A stretch of 64,000 nt of DNA from Coleophoma eucalyptorum (lineage: Eukaryota; Ascomycota; Leotiomycetes; Helotiales; Dermateaceae), in NCBI GenBank assembly GCA_026120035.1, contig JALRME010000042.1, forward strand, positions 186,001-250,000, in the 5' to 3' direction. The notes under the pieces were generated by a model. That model worked only from the letters and a program-made list of their open reading frames with translations, was not told the DNA's origin and made no database searches. This document shows positions 44,624 through 57,373 of this stretch, in pieces (the first letter of the stretch is position 1; every line of letters begins with the position of its first letter). The translations under genes were made by a program, and so were the position numbers.

Positions 44624-46384
44624 ATGAATACGACTCAAACCATGGCGACTATCGTCATGGCCAATACGTCTGCAGCAATACAATCCGCTCCAGATCGCAT
44701 TGGCCATTTTCTGGGGGATTATTGGGTTACAATAAGTGGTTGGCAAATTGCGGCTACCATTTTTATCATGCTCGTAGCCTATGATCAAGGTTCGTTGAAG
44801 TCATCCCTAACATGCACCATGCTCCAGACTGCTGACCTTCTACAGTCATGTATCTCAAGAGAAAAGGTTCAATCGCTGGGCCCATGTTCAAGGTTCCATT
44901 CATGGGGCCATTCCTTCAGGCATTGGATCCAAAGTTTGATGCATACAAAGAGCAGTGGGCTAGTGGAAAACTAAGCTGTGTATCTATCTTCCACAAGTGC
45001 GTTGGTGTGCCTTTGAACCTCGAATCAAAGACTAATAGTTAACAGATTCGTCGTCCTTGCCTCCGACCGTGATCTGGCACGCAAAGTCTTCAACTCGCCA
45101 AACTTTGTCAAGCCGTGCGTCGTACCCGTTGCGGAAGATATTATGGGCGCCAGCGCTTGGGTATTCCTCGATGGAAAGCGACATGTAGACTTCCGCAAAG
45201 GCTTGAATGGCCTCTTTACCCGCAAGGCACTTGAATCTTACATGCCCAATCAAGAAAAAGTGTTTTCTGAATACTTCTCTAAATTCGTTCGGGCAAGTAG
45301 CGACAATAAAGGGAAGCCCATGGCATTCATGAGCTTTTTCCGAGAGATCAACTGCGCGATTTCCTGCCGCACCTTTGTCGGCTACTACATTTCGGATGAA
45401 GCTGTCAAGAAAATTGCAGACGATTACTACTGTATCACTGCGGCGCTCGAGCTTGTCAACGTACCTTTCTCGCTATATGTTCCATATTCCAAGGTCTGGT
45501 TAGGCAAGCGAGCGGCTGATGGTGTACTTGCCGAATTCACAAAATGCGCGGCGGCAAGCAAGGTCAATATGGCTGCCGGTGGAAAGCCAACTTGTATTAT
45601 TGATCGCTGGATCTTAGAAATGATGGAGTCGAAGAAATATCACGACAAGGTTGCGGCAGGTATCGAAACTGGCGAGAAGCCTTCTATCCTCGTGCGCGAA
45701 TTTACCGATTTCGAGATTGCCCAAACAATGTTCACATTCTTGTTTGCATCCCAAGACGCATCGAGCAGCTCCACAACCTGGCTCTTCCAAGTCATGGCCC
45801 AGCGACCAGATATTCTAGATCGAGTGCGCGCGGAGAACCTCGATGCCAGAAATGGAGATATCAATGCTCCAATTGGGCTGCAGATGCTTGAGTCGATGGT
45901 TTATACCAATGCTGTCGTGAAGGAGATCCTTCGATACCGTCCGCCAGTCATCTTCGTTCCATACGTTGCCAAGAAAGCTTTTCCCGTCACACCAACATAC
46001 ACCGTACCACGAGGTGCTATGATTATCCCCTCTTGTTACCCGGCTCTCCATGATCCTGAAGTATACCCGCTTCCTGACGTTTTTGATCCCGAGAGATGGA
46101 TTTCGGGGGATGCAGCCGACAAGAGTAAAAATTGGTTGGTGTTTGGAACCGGACCACACAATTGCATTGCACAGCAATATGTACAGTTGACTATGACGGC
46201 AATGATTGGTAAAGCTGCGTTAGAATTGGATTGGGTTCATCATGCCACACCAAGATCTGAAGAGATCAAGGTTTTTGCCACGCTCTTCCCTATGGTATGT
46301 TGCTTTGAGACTCCTTATAATAAAATTCCTGAATGCTGACTTGCGCAGGATGAATGTCAATTGGTATTTACCAAGCGATCATAA
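44624..46384 (+). CDS. CYP61 (Erg5, sterol C-22 desaturase)-like cytochrome P450
   Basis: Four exons (44624-44789, 44846-44996, 45046-46294, 46349-46384) give 533 residues, the length of Erg5. An N-terminal membrane helix (ISGWQIAATIFIMLVAY) precedes the CYP61 hallmarks: GPMFKVPFMGPFLQALDPKF, FFREINCAISCRTFVGYYIS, I-helix FLFASQDASSSSTTWLFQ, KEILRYRPPV (ExxR), PSCYPALHDPEVYP and the haem loop FGTGPHNCIAQQY with Cys479. In Erg5 the residue two after the cysteine is Gly; here it is Ala. CYP61 introduces the C22-C23 double bond in ergosterol. The altered loop and cluster context suggest a second, diverged copy with another steroid- or terpenoid-like substrate; whether a canonical Erg5 exists elsewhere cannot be seen. 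Confidence 0.88.
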
Positions 46385-47479
46385 TGCCTTGACGTCATTG
46401 GAGAACCTACCACTTTCTTTCTCAATCAAACGGCTTAGTTGACAAATCATGTCAAAATAAAAATATAATTAGCCTTAGAACCTAATGTCCTATGAAACTT
46501 GTATTATACTGATTAACATATTATTTACGTGGTCTTTGGACCTTGGTAAAGGTCTCGGTGTGACATGTGTCGTCCATCACTGGTCCCGTGGACAAGGACA
46601 TTCGAGAGATGATTTGCTCTCCCAATCTCCAGGATTCTAGCCACAGATCAAGAACGTCTGAAGTCCAGCTCCTACCAAACGGTAATGAGTATCAATATTG
46701 AAAGACTCGAGCTTTAGTTCACAGTACCGTGTCAAGGGGTTATAAGCTGTATGCCAATTATGTTTGCGAAATATTCAGTTAGCCCATGTATTAATATGTG
46801 GCACGCCCTTACCTTTCAAACAAATAGTAACATATAACGGATATATCGTCGTAATAGAAGTGTTTTTAGAGAGCAGATTTAATAGCATTGTTTCAGAGGG
46901 CTTTTTAGTTGAGATCTTATTATTCGTTGTGCGATCCTTACGTCACATGCCCTTCAGTCGAAAGCCTCGTGATTTTATCAATTTCAGATTCATGTTAATG
47001 TTTTCTGCAGTGATGATGATATGCCTCGAGACGAGTCCGTCGCAGAAGTCTCATGCAGATGCGGGTTAACTCCCCAGCTTGGTCTTCCAGCACTGGCGAG
47101 GTTTCATTCATCAGCAACAACGACCATCCAAAACCTTATTCACCTTCATTGGATTACTCATTTTCCACATCCCCACACTTTTCAACAAGATGGGCTCATT
47201 TTTGTGGAGTTCGTGGAGAATGTGGGATGTCGACTAATACCCCCGTTGCTCCAGGTTTTATTCAAGCTGCAGGTGCTAGCGCTAAGTTCGGATGCCGAAC
47301 GTGGTCTAGTTGCTGTATCATTCTATTAGGTGGTTGCTAGAGACATCTATATATATGAGAATAGATATCTGTATAGATGTCTGTCGATATTTTCCTATTA
47401 CCTGCCTTTTTACCGATGCAACATATTTTAAAGCAACTATACTACCTTCCATAATCAAACTTGGGCGACTTCTTTCAAA
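46385..47479. other. intergenic
   Basis: Short frames at 46764-47069 and 47021-47340 show no similarity. It contains the promoter of the sugar-type carrier. Confidence 0.45.
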
Positions 47480-49361
47480 ATGGACCAGCGACCTGGATTT
47501 AAAGTTGCACGTTACTTAGAGAAGAGATCTCTCCTTATTGCTGTTAACTCTATTGCGGCTCTCTCTATTTTCTTCTTTGGTAAGGCTCCATAACAATAAC
47601 AATGACCTACCGTTGAAAGCCCCTTCTAACGTTCTGTCTAGGTTATGACCAAGGGATGATGGGCGGAGTAAACAATTCTAAAGACTACATCGATCTCATG
47701 GGCTTTGGTTATGTTGATGCCAAAGGCGATCCAGTGGTGACGAACTCCATTCTGCAAGGTGGAATTGTGTCAGTTTTCTATCTTGGAACCCTCATCGGCT
47801 GCTTTCTTGGCGGTTGGATTGGAGATAAATACGGGCGAATCCAAACGATTGCCTTCGGGTCAGCCTGGGCCATATTTGGATCGGCACTTCAGTGTTCGGC
47901 TCAGAATTCTACTTGGATGATCTGCGCACGAGTGGTCAACGGCGTTGGCACGGGAATCCTCAACGCCATTGTGCCGGTCTGGGGAAGCGAAACGGCGGAG
48001 TACAAATCGCGTGGCCAGTTTATCGCCATTGAGTTCACTTTCAACATATTTGGTGTAGTCGTTGCTTATTGGCTTGCCTTTGGTCTTAGTTTCGTCGACG
48101 GTGGAAATACCGCATTTCGATGGCGTTTCCCAATTGCCTTCCAGATCGTTCCTCTGTTATTACTGCTCTCGATATGCTGGTTCTTTCCTGAATCACCCCG
48201 GTGGCTGGTCAAAGTGGGTCGAGTCGAAGAAGCTCGTTATATACTTGGAAGACTTCGTGGGGAGACCGGTGAGGATGCAGGAAAGGCCGATGCAGAGCTT
48301 ATGGATATCGAGAGAGTTGTAGAGCTTGAGCGACAGGCATCACAGAACAACTCATACTTCCACATGTTATTTGGTATTGGTTCTGGGAAGTTACACACGG
48401 GCAGGAGAGTCCAGCTCGTTATCTGGCTGCAGATTCTTCAGGATTGGGTTGGAATCGCCGGTGTGACGATTTATGCCCCTAGTAAGTGAACTGTCAGTAA
48501 CTACCGTATCCAATTTGAATCTGATCGTCGTAGCTATCTTCAGAATTGCTGGCTTCGCGTCCCAAAAGTCACAATTGCTCGCAGGACTCAACAACATATT
48601 CTACACGTTATCTACTCTCATTTGTGTCTTCACACTGGATAAGATTGGACGACGCAAGACCCTGTATTGGGGCTCCATAGGGCAGGGCATTGCGATGTTC
48701 CTTGCAGGAGGCATGGCTCGCCTTGGATTGAACGCAACAGCAACTGGCAACGAGGCGAGTGCAATGAAGTACGGAGCTAGCGCTGCGTCTTTTGTCTTCA
48801 TTTTTACCTTCGTGTTTGGCGCTACTTGGCTCACTGTTCCTTGGCTCTACCCAGCAGAAATCTTCCCCTTGCAAGTTCGTGCAAAGGGCAACGCTTGGGG
48901 AGTTGTAGGCTGGAGTTTGGGCAATGGGTAAGTCACTCTTGATATTCAAAATTCAAATGCTAACAAAGACCGTCCAGATCCTTGACCCTCCTACTACCGA
49001 TCATGGTTAGTGCGCTTGAGGAGAAAACTCTGTATATATTTGCAGTCTGCAATGTTTTCACCATCCCTATAGGTTAGTGGCCCGTAAGTATAGCGTATCG
49101 AGGCAAAGCTAAAATATCACAGTGTGGGCGTTATACCCAGAATCAAACCAACGAACTCTCGAAGAGATGGATCTTCTTTTCGCCTCAGACTCTATATGGA
49201 ACTGGGAGGCGGAGAAAAACTTTGCTTTGCTTAAATCACAGGAGTCCAATTTCAATATGTTCACACACCGTGGCAAGTTCGATTCGGAGAATGGCTTAGA
49301 AGATACCATCGATGAAGTCAGAGTTGAAACCACTCATGAGTCTCCAAAGATATCAAGTTAA
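47480..49361 (+). CDS. MFS sugar-porter family transporter
   Basis: Five exons (47480-47579, 47642-48481, 48534-48927, 48978-49072, 49123-49361) give 555 residues with 12 predicted membrane spans. Sugar-porter motifs are complete: FFFGYDQGMMGGV in helix 1, GGWIGDKYGRIQ, FFPESPRWLVKVGRVEEA, DKIGRRKTL, VPWLYPAEIFPLQVRAKGNA and YPESNQRTLEEMD. These carriers import hexoses or related polyols, and some move quinate or aromatic-sugar conjugates. The last exon ends in a hydrophilic tail with several Glu. Intact; substrate not predictable. Confidence 0.93.
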
Positions 49362-50605
49362 ACGGCGACTCCAATTTTGGATAATGGGTGATACAGAAGT
49401 TTTGAATAACTTGGCACAAAATGCTCGGAATATTCTAGACTTAGAAAGTCTGATAGTCAAATAGTATTATCTTACTGCTGTTGGCCAACAGTTTTATGAC
49501 TATTATAAAACAAGAAGCTTCAATATATTGCCTTTATAGCCACGTTTGATTAGTACTTTCTCACAAACTCGTTTCGCGACGAAATTTTAACACATTTTCC
49601 TGAACCATGACGAGTAGAAGAAACTGTAACTAGAAAATGTAAAATTATACGAGTTAAGAAATTAAATAAACAACATTGGTACTCTAGGTATATTTTCCTA
49701 TGAACTTGATTCGTTACAGGTGTGAAGTATGGTGTGTTAGCGAAATAGCGCTAAGCCTATGCTTAGACCAGCCGCTATATACCCCACATCTGGTGGGCTC
49801 AACTTCCTTATTTGGGTTGTATAGGAAGAAATCATACGCCATCCGACATTCTCAGAACCCTCATTTCGAGATGGTCAGAACTCTCGGAATCTATAAAGAT
49901 GTTAGTGGCATTCTGTCTGACTCTATGGATGTCTAACTTGAGACTACCGAAAATCCCAGTTGCCAAGGATCGAAGAAATAATGCTGTCCCATGCATCTAT
50001 CTGCAAGTGCAAGGTAAGTCAAGGAGATCTTAATATTGGTCCACAGCGATTAGTCATGGAACCAAGCGCCTTGTTATCACAATTAGAAATGGTGGTGACT
50101 GCAAATTCATAGAGGCTCAATTCGCCAATTCGCCCTCTTTAAAATGCCCTGAGTGGAAGGTTATTTAAGGGCACGGCAATATCCCAAGATTTGGCAACAG
50201 ATGCATCTTGGCTCAATATTGCTTTCGTATAAACACAGGTTCACCAAGGTATTTCATATTTGGAGCTCGAGGACGATACACAAATGAGTAATATAGATCA
50301 CGAAAGAATATTGTGGATTGGACGAATCGTCTAAGAGTAAGGAGGATAAAGCTGGTTATCACAGCTTCTGTAAATTCAAATTTTATGAGCAGCCTAGACC
50401 TAGAGCGCATATAACTTTTTCCAAGGCTAGCTCCTCCAGGTTGGGAAAGCCTTGTTATATAGTGAGTCGATTTTGCTTGTCCTTATTTCAATATCTAGAT
50501 GAGGCGAGGCTTTAAGTAAGATCTATAGGAGGTATGTAATACATCAATGACAGTCACACGTAGAGTTTAGTCCATCTGTTATAATTCGCTACTTCTGATA
50601 CATAA
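49362..50605. other. intergenic
   Basis: AT-rich spacer between the 3' ends of two convergent genes. No gene recognised; frames at 49700-49936 and 50213-50410 are unremarkable. Confidence 0.5.
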
Positions 50606-51763
50606 CTAATGAGTCTTGCCATCAACAGCACCCTCAATCCCCTCCAGATCACTATACAGCCTCCATTGATAGTCCAAACTAGGATCATTGAAACGTGCCT
50701 TGATATCTAGCGTGCCTATTTTTGCCATATCTTCGGGTTCTAGCTCAAAGTCGGCCTCTAGGTTCTGCTGGATTTGCCAGTCAATGACACTCTTTGGAAT
50801 AACGGAGCGGCCGTTGTTCACTCCCCAAGCCAGAACAATCTGTACTGGGCTCTTGCCATATTTCTCGCCGAGTTCTTTTAAAATCGGTTGGTCAGTTACT
50901 CGAATCATGTGAGCAACTTCCTTGCTCCAGCCAGTCGTCCGGTAGAAGTCGTTCATATTACCAAGTGGGCTGAACTGGATGACGTGGATTCCCTTACTTT
51001 GAAGCCATTGGTTAAAGTCTTTCTGTTGGAGATACGGGTGGACTTCCATCTGGTGAACGGCCGGTACCTATGTATCGAGGATTAGTTACGGTATCTCGGA
51101 GCGATTAGATTAGTCACCGTTACTTACAACATCGCATTCATCGAGCAACTTTTGGATTTCTCCCTTGCTGAAATTCGATACCCCAATGGCCTTAGTCTTG
51201 CCAGTCTTGACCAGTTTTTCCATCGCCTTCCACGTATCTACAAAGTTCGTTGTTCCAGCAATCATGTTGCCGTTCGCATCGCGAGGGAATCGCTCCTCTC
51301 CGCGTGCAAATGTGCAGGGATAGTGCATCATCAACAAGTCGACGTACGGGGTATCAAGATCTTTCAGGGACTCTTCCAGAGCACCCTCGACATCATCCGG
51401 ATGAAATTTGTTGCACCACAATTTAGTGCCCACGAAGATCTCCTCTCGAGCCACACCACTCTCCTTGATCCCCTTTCCGACCTGCTGCTCAACATCGTAG
51501 ACGCGAGCGGTGTCAATAAGGCGGCATCCTGCTCGTAGCGCTCGGCTTACAGCATCTACTTGTGCATCGGGGTCTTGGAATGTACCGAATCCAATGGCGG
51601 GGATTTTAGCACCGGTGTTAAGAGTGTGCCTTGTTGATCGGGTGGAAAGGGCACGGCGAGTATTCAGTGATACGACGGACCGCACTGCCGGTGTTTGGCT
51701 CTTCCTGAACGTGCTTCGCAAAAGGTTCGAAGCACGAACTGGAAGGATCGATATAGAAGTCAT
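50606..51763 (-). CDS. aldo-keto reductase with basic N-terminal extension
   Basis: Two exons (51128-51763 and 50606-51067; intron GTAAGT..ATAG) encode 365 residues. The AKR barrel shows KIPAIGFGTFQDPDAQ, RLIDTARVYDVEQQVG, VGTKLWCNKFHPDDV, VDLLMMHYP, AIGVSNFSKGEIQKLL, MEVHPYLQQ and GRSVIPKSV. The catalytic tetrad D84, Y89, K114, H147 is complete. Residues 1-46 form an Arg/Ser/Thr-rich, acid-free extension (15 or so basic residues), which is a plausible mitochondrial presequence. It reduces aldehydes or ketones with NADPH; the substrate is unknown. It is convergent with the sugar carrier. Confidence 0.93.
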
Positions 51764-52756
51764 GATAATGGAAGTTGGAATTGAAGCAGATGTAGGGTAG
51801 GTATAAATGAGTAGGATTGGGCTGTTTTGTGAGATCAGGGCGAGTTATGGTCTTGTAATCAACAAGTAGTCGGCCTCGTTTCCCCGCTATGAGAGTCGAC
51901 AGATAGGTCTCTATGTATATATACACGTGATTCAGTGAATGCCACGTCTCGAGGCACGATGTATGCTCTTCTATTTTGTGATCTCAATGTCTCAATTTAT
52001 ATTCCGAAGATAAGCATAATCGAGGCATGGATATCCAATAAGGATACCCGCTCTGAAACAATTGACCACTCTTTTTCGATGTGCGAGTAGAATTCCAAGT
52101 TAAACAGCAAAGCTGGTCTTTATACCATATTAGGTATCCGAACTCAGTATTACTATTACAACTGACGATCACTCCGGCAGTGGGGTCCAGTCTAAGTCCG
52201 ACACATCGTCAACTCGGCAGAACAAGCCCCTCTTGCCAAGCCATGCGGGGGAGGGAGAGGGGGCGGGTGCGACGGACTGGCCCCTAGCCTCCCCACAGTA
52301 AAAAACAGTCAATGGCTTTGCTGACGAATGAAAGCCTCGCGGGTTTTGAGAGATTAGGGATCGAGTCGAATCAAAAAGGCAGTTCCACCAACCTGAACCT
52401 GAACCTGAACCCTTAGATCTGCAAGGACTCGTTTCGAGGCACATCATCCCGCATTTTGAAGGCCCTTAATGAGAACTTAAAGACAGAAAAAGAAAATGTG
52501 CAACCAGCTTTGGGAGATTTGGCCTAAATAAACTGCATTATATTTTGGGGAATATGCAAGCGTTTACTTTGTTTCCTCTAAACCTTCATACTTTACAAAG
52601 TCCAACTGCAGTAAAATTCGTAGGCTTTTAAGCGAGAAATGTAAGAGAGAAGAGTTTCCAGTACATGAGAGCCTCTATTAACCCTGGAAGATGAAGTCTC
52701 GAGTATTTGATCGCGATGCTTTATGAGAAGACTGGTTAAGTCTATACTTTCTGTCC
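51764..52756. other. intergenic
   Basis: No gene seen. Near 52391-52411 there are three copies of ACCTGA in a row, a small microsatellite. Confidence 0.5.
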
Positions 52757-53332
52757 CTATGGTGTCACTCTGTCTGCAACAACTTCAGAGAACTCTCCTA
52801 TCTCATATAGCAGAGAAGGTTTTATCCCTGCAAGTTTCCAGAGCCCATCTATCTTGATGTACCGCTGCTCTATATAGGATTTTCCATCGCTTGTTTTATC
52901 AACCTGCTTCTTTAAGCTACTAGACTGCTCGATCCACCTACCGTGGCCTGCAATCTGTTGCCACTCAACCACGATCGTGTCGGTAGAGACAGACTTAAAA
53001 TATGGCTGGCCAAGTAAATGCTGAGTGAGGAGGGTTTTTCTGCCGAGCAAACCAGGAGAGAGAAATTCAGAAATGAATTCTTCAGGTTCAAAAACTCTGT
53101 TTGGGATGGTTGTAGAAACAAGACGATAATCCACTTCAATTTTCGAAGCAAGGACGGCTCGAAGTCGGTGTTCATCCTATGTTCGGTCAATGTTGAGTGC
53201 TTTTAGAGAATCAACCTGAAGATAGTTATATACCTTTTGATCATAACCATCTGCAAAGGTACGTGCGGTCTGAACAATACCAATGTAGTCTCTGAATTCG
53301 AGATTTTCGGGAATGTAGACCTCAAATGTCAT
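52757..53332 (-). CDS. scytalone dehydratase-like protein (SnoaL-like fold)
   Basis: Two exons (53234-53332 and 52757-53176; intron 53177-53233, GTATAT..CATAG) give 172 residues, exactly the family size. The line-up with scytalone dehydratase is clear: RTFADGYDQKDEHRLRAVLA, KIEVDYRLVS, TQHLLGQPYF, AGHGRWIEQSSS and RYIKIDGLWKLAGIKPSLL. The known active-site Tyr30, Asp31, Tyr50 and the two histidines are matched by Y30, D31, Y50, H86 and H111. The Asn of the S-x-N pair appears as Ile135. So it probably dehydrates a cyclic hydroxy-ketone, perhaps not scytalone. The ATG at 53332 is the only Met that fits the intron phase. Confidence 0.87.
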
Positions 53333-53849
53333 TGTGGTTATAAGTTGACGCGGTATGATCAAACTTATGGAATCGTACACTCTCCATTGCCTCGCGAACT
53401 GGGGCTATATATATGTTAAAGCATATCGGACTTGTTGAAAAGGGTCAATATTTGGCAAGCCGGATAAGTGGGTGGGCAAGCCTACGTTGCCGAGTTCCGA
53501 TGAGGTTAAGCCACGTCTATAACCCATTAATTTCTCCACAGCTCAATTCTATAGTACCCCACCCCCACAAAAACCCGATAGATACTTCATATCCTAGCCT
53601 GAAGAACCTCCATACGCCATTCTCCCTAAATCAATTCTATAACCACTCCACATCCACAAGTAGACTGAATAGATACGTATACTAGCCCAACAGATAGTCC
53701 GATCTTTGTTCAGAAATGTGAGAGAACTGGGGTTTCGATCATCTGGTCATCTAGAGTTATAAATTCGAAGACTTCACCACTTGAACTAAACTCGTCTTAC
53801 CAAACGGCAACAGACAACAGCACAACTCCTCATTGAACAGTAAATCAGA
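53333..53849. other. divergent promoter region
   Basis: It lies between the scytalone-dehydratase-like gene (minus) and the MFS gene (plus), a likely bidirectional promoter of 517 bp. No coding similarity. Confidence 0.5.
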
Positions 53850-55616
53850 ATGAACACTAACGATATTGCCATCGACCTTGAAGAAGGGGCAGAACAATCA
53901 TGCGATAAGATTAATATTTCAGAGCAGAAGCCTGTTGGCACTGTACAGCTCCTTGATCAGAATAAGATCATTCTCATTCCCAAGCCAACTGCAGATCCTA
54001 GGGGTAGGTTAGACCGCCAAAACAAACATATCCTGTTAATATACCTTGCGTACTATATCATTTGCTTATTCAAATTAAAGATCCTCTGACCCGTGCAGCA
54101 TGGCGCAAGTGGGTTTTTATGTTCATCGTTGGTAACTACTGTGGTCTGGCAAATCTCCTCACTTCTGGTATGGGAGCCGTTTTCCCCACGATACTCAAGG
54201 CATATCCAGGACAAGAGAATCGTGCCAATGATCTCAATACATATCCGACTGTAATGATGGGCGTTGGGAATCTCGTTGCAATGCCATTGGCTATGGCTGT
54301 TGGCCGTCGACCTGTGTTCTTGGCTATTTTAATCATCATGGTTGCCGCCTGTTTATGGTGCACATTCTCAACATCTCTAGAAAGCCATATTGCCGGTAGA
54401 GACATCATGTCTCTTGCAGCAGGTCAGGCTGAAGCTCTTGCCCCAATGATGGTGTCAGAAATATGTTATCTCCATGAACGTGGTCAAATGCTAGCTTGGC
54501 TATCAGCAATTCAGGCTGTGGGGAGTTGTCTGCTTCTTCTAGCTACAACGTCACTCGTTGCTGCTCGAGGCTGGCGTTGGCTATATGGTTTATTCGGAAT
54601 CGTTAATGGTCTCGTTTTGCTGGGGGCCATTATCTTCGTTTATGAAACAGATTTTGAACGAGCAAAAAACAGTTTTGATATGTCGCTCGATGTGAACTTG
54701 CAGAGAGTTGATGCGGGAGGGAAAAGAGCTACAAGTCAAGCAGAAGTTATTGATGAAATAACCCAGACGACATCAGCACCAGTGGTTCGCCCAACTCGGA
54801 CTTGGAGAGATGAACTTCGTCTCTTCAACCACAAACCGCAATGGCGTAATGGCCTTCTATTCTACAAGCACCTCCTACAGGCTGCATGCATTCCATCCAT
54901 GCTTTGGCTATTACTGCTCAACGGAGCTTTCTTAGGTAATGTTTGGTTCTTTCACGACTGTATTGGTCGATGCCATGCTGACAGACTTCGGGGTAGGAAT
55001 GTACGTCTTCCAAGCATCTACTTTCGGCACGATACTGAGTACTCCACCATGGCATTTTACTACGGACGATCTCGGTTACGTGCAAGCAAGTCAGATCATC
55101 GATATATTTGTCTTCCTTCCAATTCTTGGATACGGAGGCGACTTTTTCATCAGATGGTGCAGCAAATATAGTAAAGGGGTATTCCGGCCCGAATATCGTC
55201 TTTTCATGCTTGTGGTTCCTGCCGTAGTTGGGGTTATTTGTACAATTGTCTACGGAAAAGCTGGAGCTCATCCGGAAAAGTACAGTTGGGTCACTATCGC
55301 GGCTACTTTTTACGCAGGCTTGTTTGCTTTTCTCGGATGCAACATCGTTGGATTAACCTATGCCATTGACAGCTTCCCCCTGAGGAGGGGAAGCTTACTA
55401 GTACTTATTTGTTCTGGCAGAGGTTTTATTTCATTCGGTTTAGGCTACTCTATATTTCCGGCAGTCAGCTCCATTGGCTATGATGGCAGTGCAAATGCAT
55501 ATGCTATTGTTTGTGGAGCGCTGTCTCTTTTGGGGATTCCGGTTTTTTTCTTCGGACAGAGGATGCGAGAATTTGCGCAAAAGCGACTGCTTTCTAAAGC
55601 TGAAGTAGCATATTGA
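53850..55616 (+). CDS. MFS transporter (fungal anion/allantoate or drug-type)
   Basis: Three exons (53850-54003, 54081-54935, 54985-55616) give 546 residues. An acidic N-terminal tail (DIAIDLEEGAEQ) leads to DPLTRAAWRKWVFMFIVGNY, GVGNLVAMPLAMAVGRRPVF (motif A-like), MVSEICYLHERGQMLAWLSA, a central cytosolic loop with DELRLFNHKPQW, and the second six helices ending in CGALSLLGIPVFFFGQRMRE. The layout is that of fungal MFS_1 carriers next to metabolic clusters, which import intermediates or export products. The frame reads cleanly with GT-AG introns. Confidence 0.9.
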
Positions 55617-56139
55617 TAGCCATATTGATAACGTATACCCGAGAGCTTTAGTATTTGGATGGCAAACGAATTTTAAACAACTGCCATCCTACAAAATTGA
55701 AAGCAAGACTTATGCAAGATCCATCCCTGCTATAGTTTTCTAATCTCAGTTTGAATAATTCAATACCATATTTGAAGCCAATATCAAGGATCTCCGCTGA
55801 TTCGTGAAACAAAATAAGAGATTTAGGATGCCATCGATATGACGAAGACTCCAAATATATTTTCTTGGTCTTTTTCCGCCTATTGCTTCATCATTGCTTT
55901 TTCTCGCCTGCCACTGCAACCGGCTTCCTAGTTCAAAGCGCGGCCCGATCAGCAGCAAGGCTGTATATTTATTACATACGATAAAGAATCTATAACACAG
56001 ATTCATGAGCCTATTGGGATCTTTCAAGAGGAAGTGGAGGCCATGTGGTCGACAATCCGATAAAATCTGGTAATGTGCTCGACATGTGCTAAAGAATTGG
56101 ATTCAAAGTAAAATAAAATAAAAATCCTTTTATGGTTTG
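55617..56139. other. spacer, possibly eroded MFS sequence
   Basis: A 93-codon frame at 55746-56027 (minus) has no convincing similarity, but it may be the continuation of the MFS pseudogene to the right. Confidence 0.4.
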
Positions 56140-56802
56140 AAAGGAACATGTAGATATAGCCAAATATAATCCATAGAGTTCTTCTTACATAAGTAGCGCC
56201 GTCCCATATTATCTGCACAATCGCATTCACCAGCTGGCGAATCTGCAGGGCATGAAAAGGCAGGTAGAAAGCCCCAGGCCATTTTAGAAGGGACAATTTG
56301 GCCCAAGTCCCACCACGTGGCAAGGACAAAGGGTAACCACTGATGTCAAGCCGGGACAAACTCTAAGAAAATAGCACCACGCACAACTAGATTACCACCA
56401 CATCCAGTGGCAGCAATGCAGAGCAATGAAGCCGCTGCAATAAAGCTATTTGCGCCTCCAACAGCGATCAAGAAGACACCGCAGATGAAAAAGAAACAAT
56501 TAAAGGTAAAGCGGCGGCCAACAATATCGCTGCCAAAACCCCAAAAGCTCGCACCAATGACCAATCTCACGATCCTAACATGATCAGTATAAAGTCTATC
56601 ATGTATGATCTGTTAACATATTGAGCAAGTGCAAAGAAGGCCGGATACTGCGGGTTAAATTCGGCATCGACCCGGGCAAGAATTCGACCAGTGACAGTCT
56701 CCATCGCCTGGTAAAAGTAATAAGTAGTGTCGCCCCCAAAGTTGCATGACCGACTCCACGTACCTGATCGACGAACCATCCAAAATCACAAACAAACAGC
56801 AT
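56140..56802 (-). pseudogene. MFS (SV2/sugar-porter-like) transporter remnant
   Basis: The N-terminal half of a transporter can be pieced together: MLFVCDFGWFVDQ, then past a GTACGT..CCAG intron NPQYPAFFALAQYV, then IGASFWGFGSDIVGRRFTF, CGGNLVVRGAIFLEFVPA, a TGA stop at 56343-56345, and in the same frame HQWLPFVLATWWDLGQIV and NMGRRYL. The last is expected to be NMGWRYL, so TGG has changed. The junction near 56575 also loses the frame. Nothing of the C-terminal six helices is recognisable. A dead carrier between two live metabolic genes; not a copy of the adjacent MFS gene, which belongs to another family. Confidence 0.75.
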
Positions 56803-57373
56803 CTACTGGTATCTCCCTATACCTATGGCTTGGATGGCATGATTCACGAGCTGTAGAAGAACTTCCATTGACCAAAAAGAGTAAATAGATACAAAAGTCT
56901 AAAATGTTAAAAGCTGAAAAAGACATGCAGTAAAGCGTCCAAATCAGTCCACTGTTTAGACAATGTTTTCGTGGCTATGGTTTCTGCCTAAGCACGGCCA
57001 TTTTCTGCATAAGTATAACCATATTACAAAAATCACGGAAGTGAGATTTACAACCCAGATATTTAACTGCAAAGTAGAGAGAAAAATAAATAAACATACT
57101 CAAACACTTGAAATTTTTGTATAGAAGTGCTAATAATGTCAAACTTAACAGTTAGTAAGTAGACTCTTCGAAAATCGCAAGCTAATTTTGTTCAGATCCT
57201 CCTCCACCTCCTTTATCCCTGTATGCTTCGTCCTAGTCCCTGTCCGCCCCCACACCTTCCGAGCCTTCAAAAGTGTAAATTATATATATATATATATATA
57301 TCAAATACTTAAGCATCGAGTACAAAGAATAATCTTGTTGTGGAAATTCATTGTTACTTCCCTAAGCTCCAAA
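56803..57373. other. promoter region of the fumarylacetoacetase gene with a TA microsatellite
   Basis: No gene seen. It includes a (TA)10 tract at 57281-57301, 73 bp upstream of the start codon, where it could serve as a TATA-like core. Confidence 0.5.
57281..57301. repeat. (TA)n microsatellite
   Basis: Twenty-one bases of alternating T and A. A likely length-variable tract between strains, placed at core-promoter distance from the fumarylacetoacetase start. Confidence 0.9.

Noticed and set aside
52391..52411. Telomere-like ACCTGA triplet
   Set aside because: The unit is not TTAGGG, only three copies, and genes continue on both sides.
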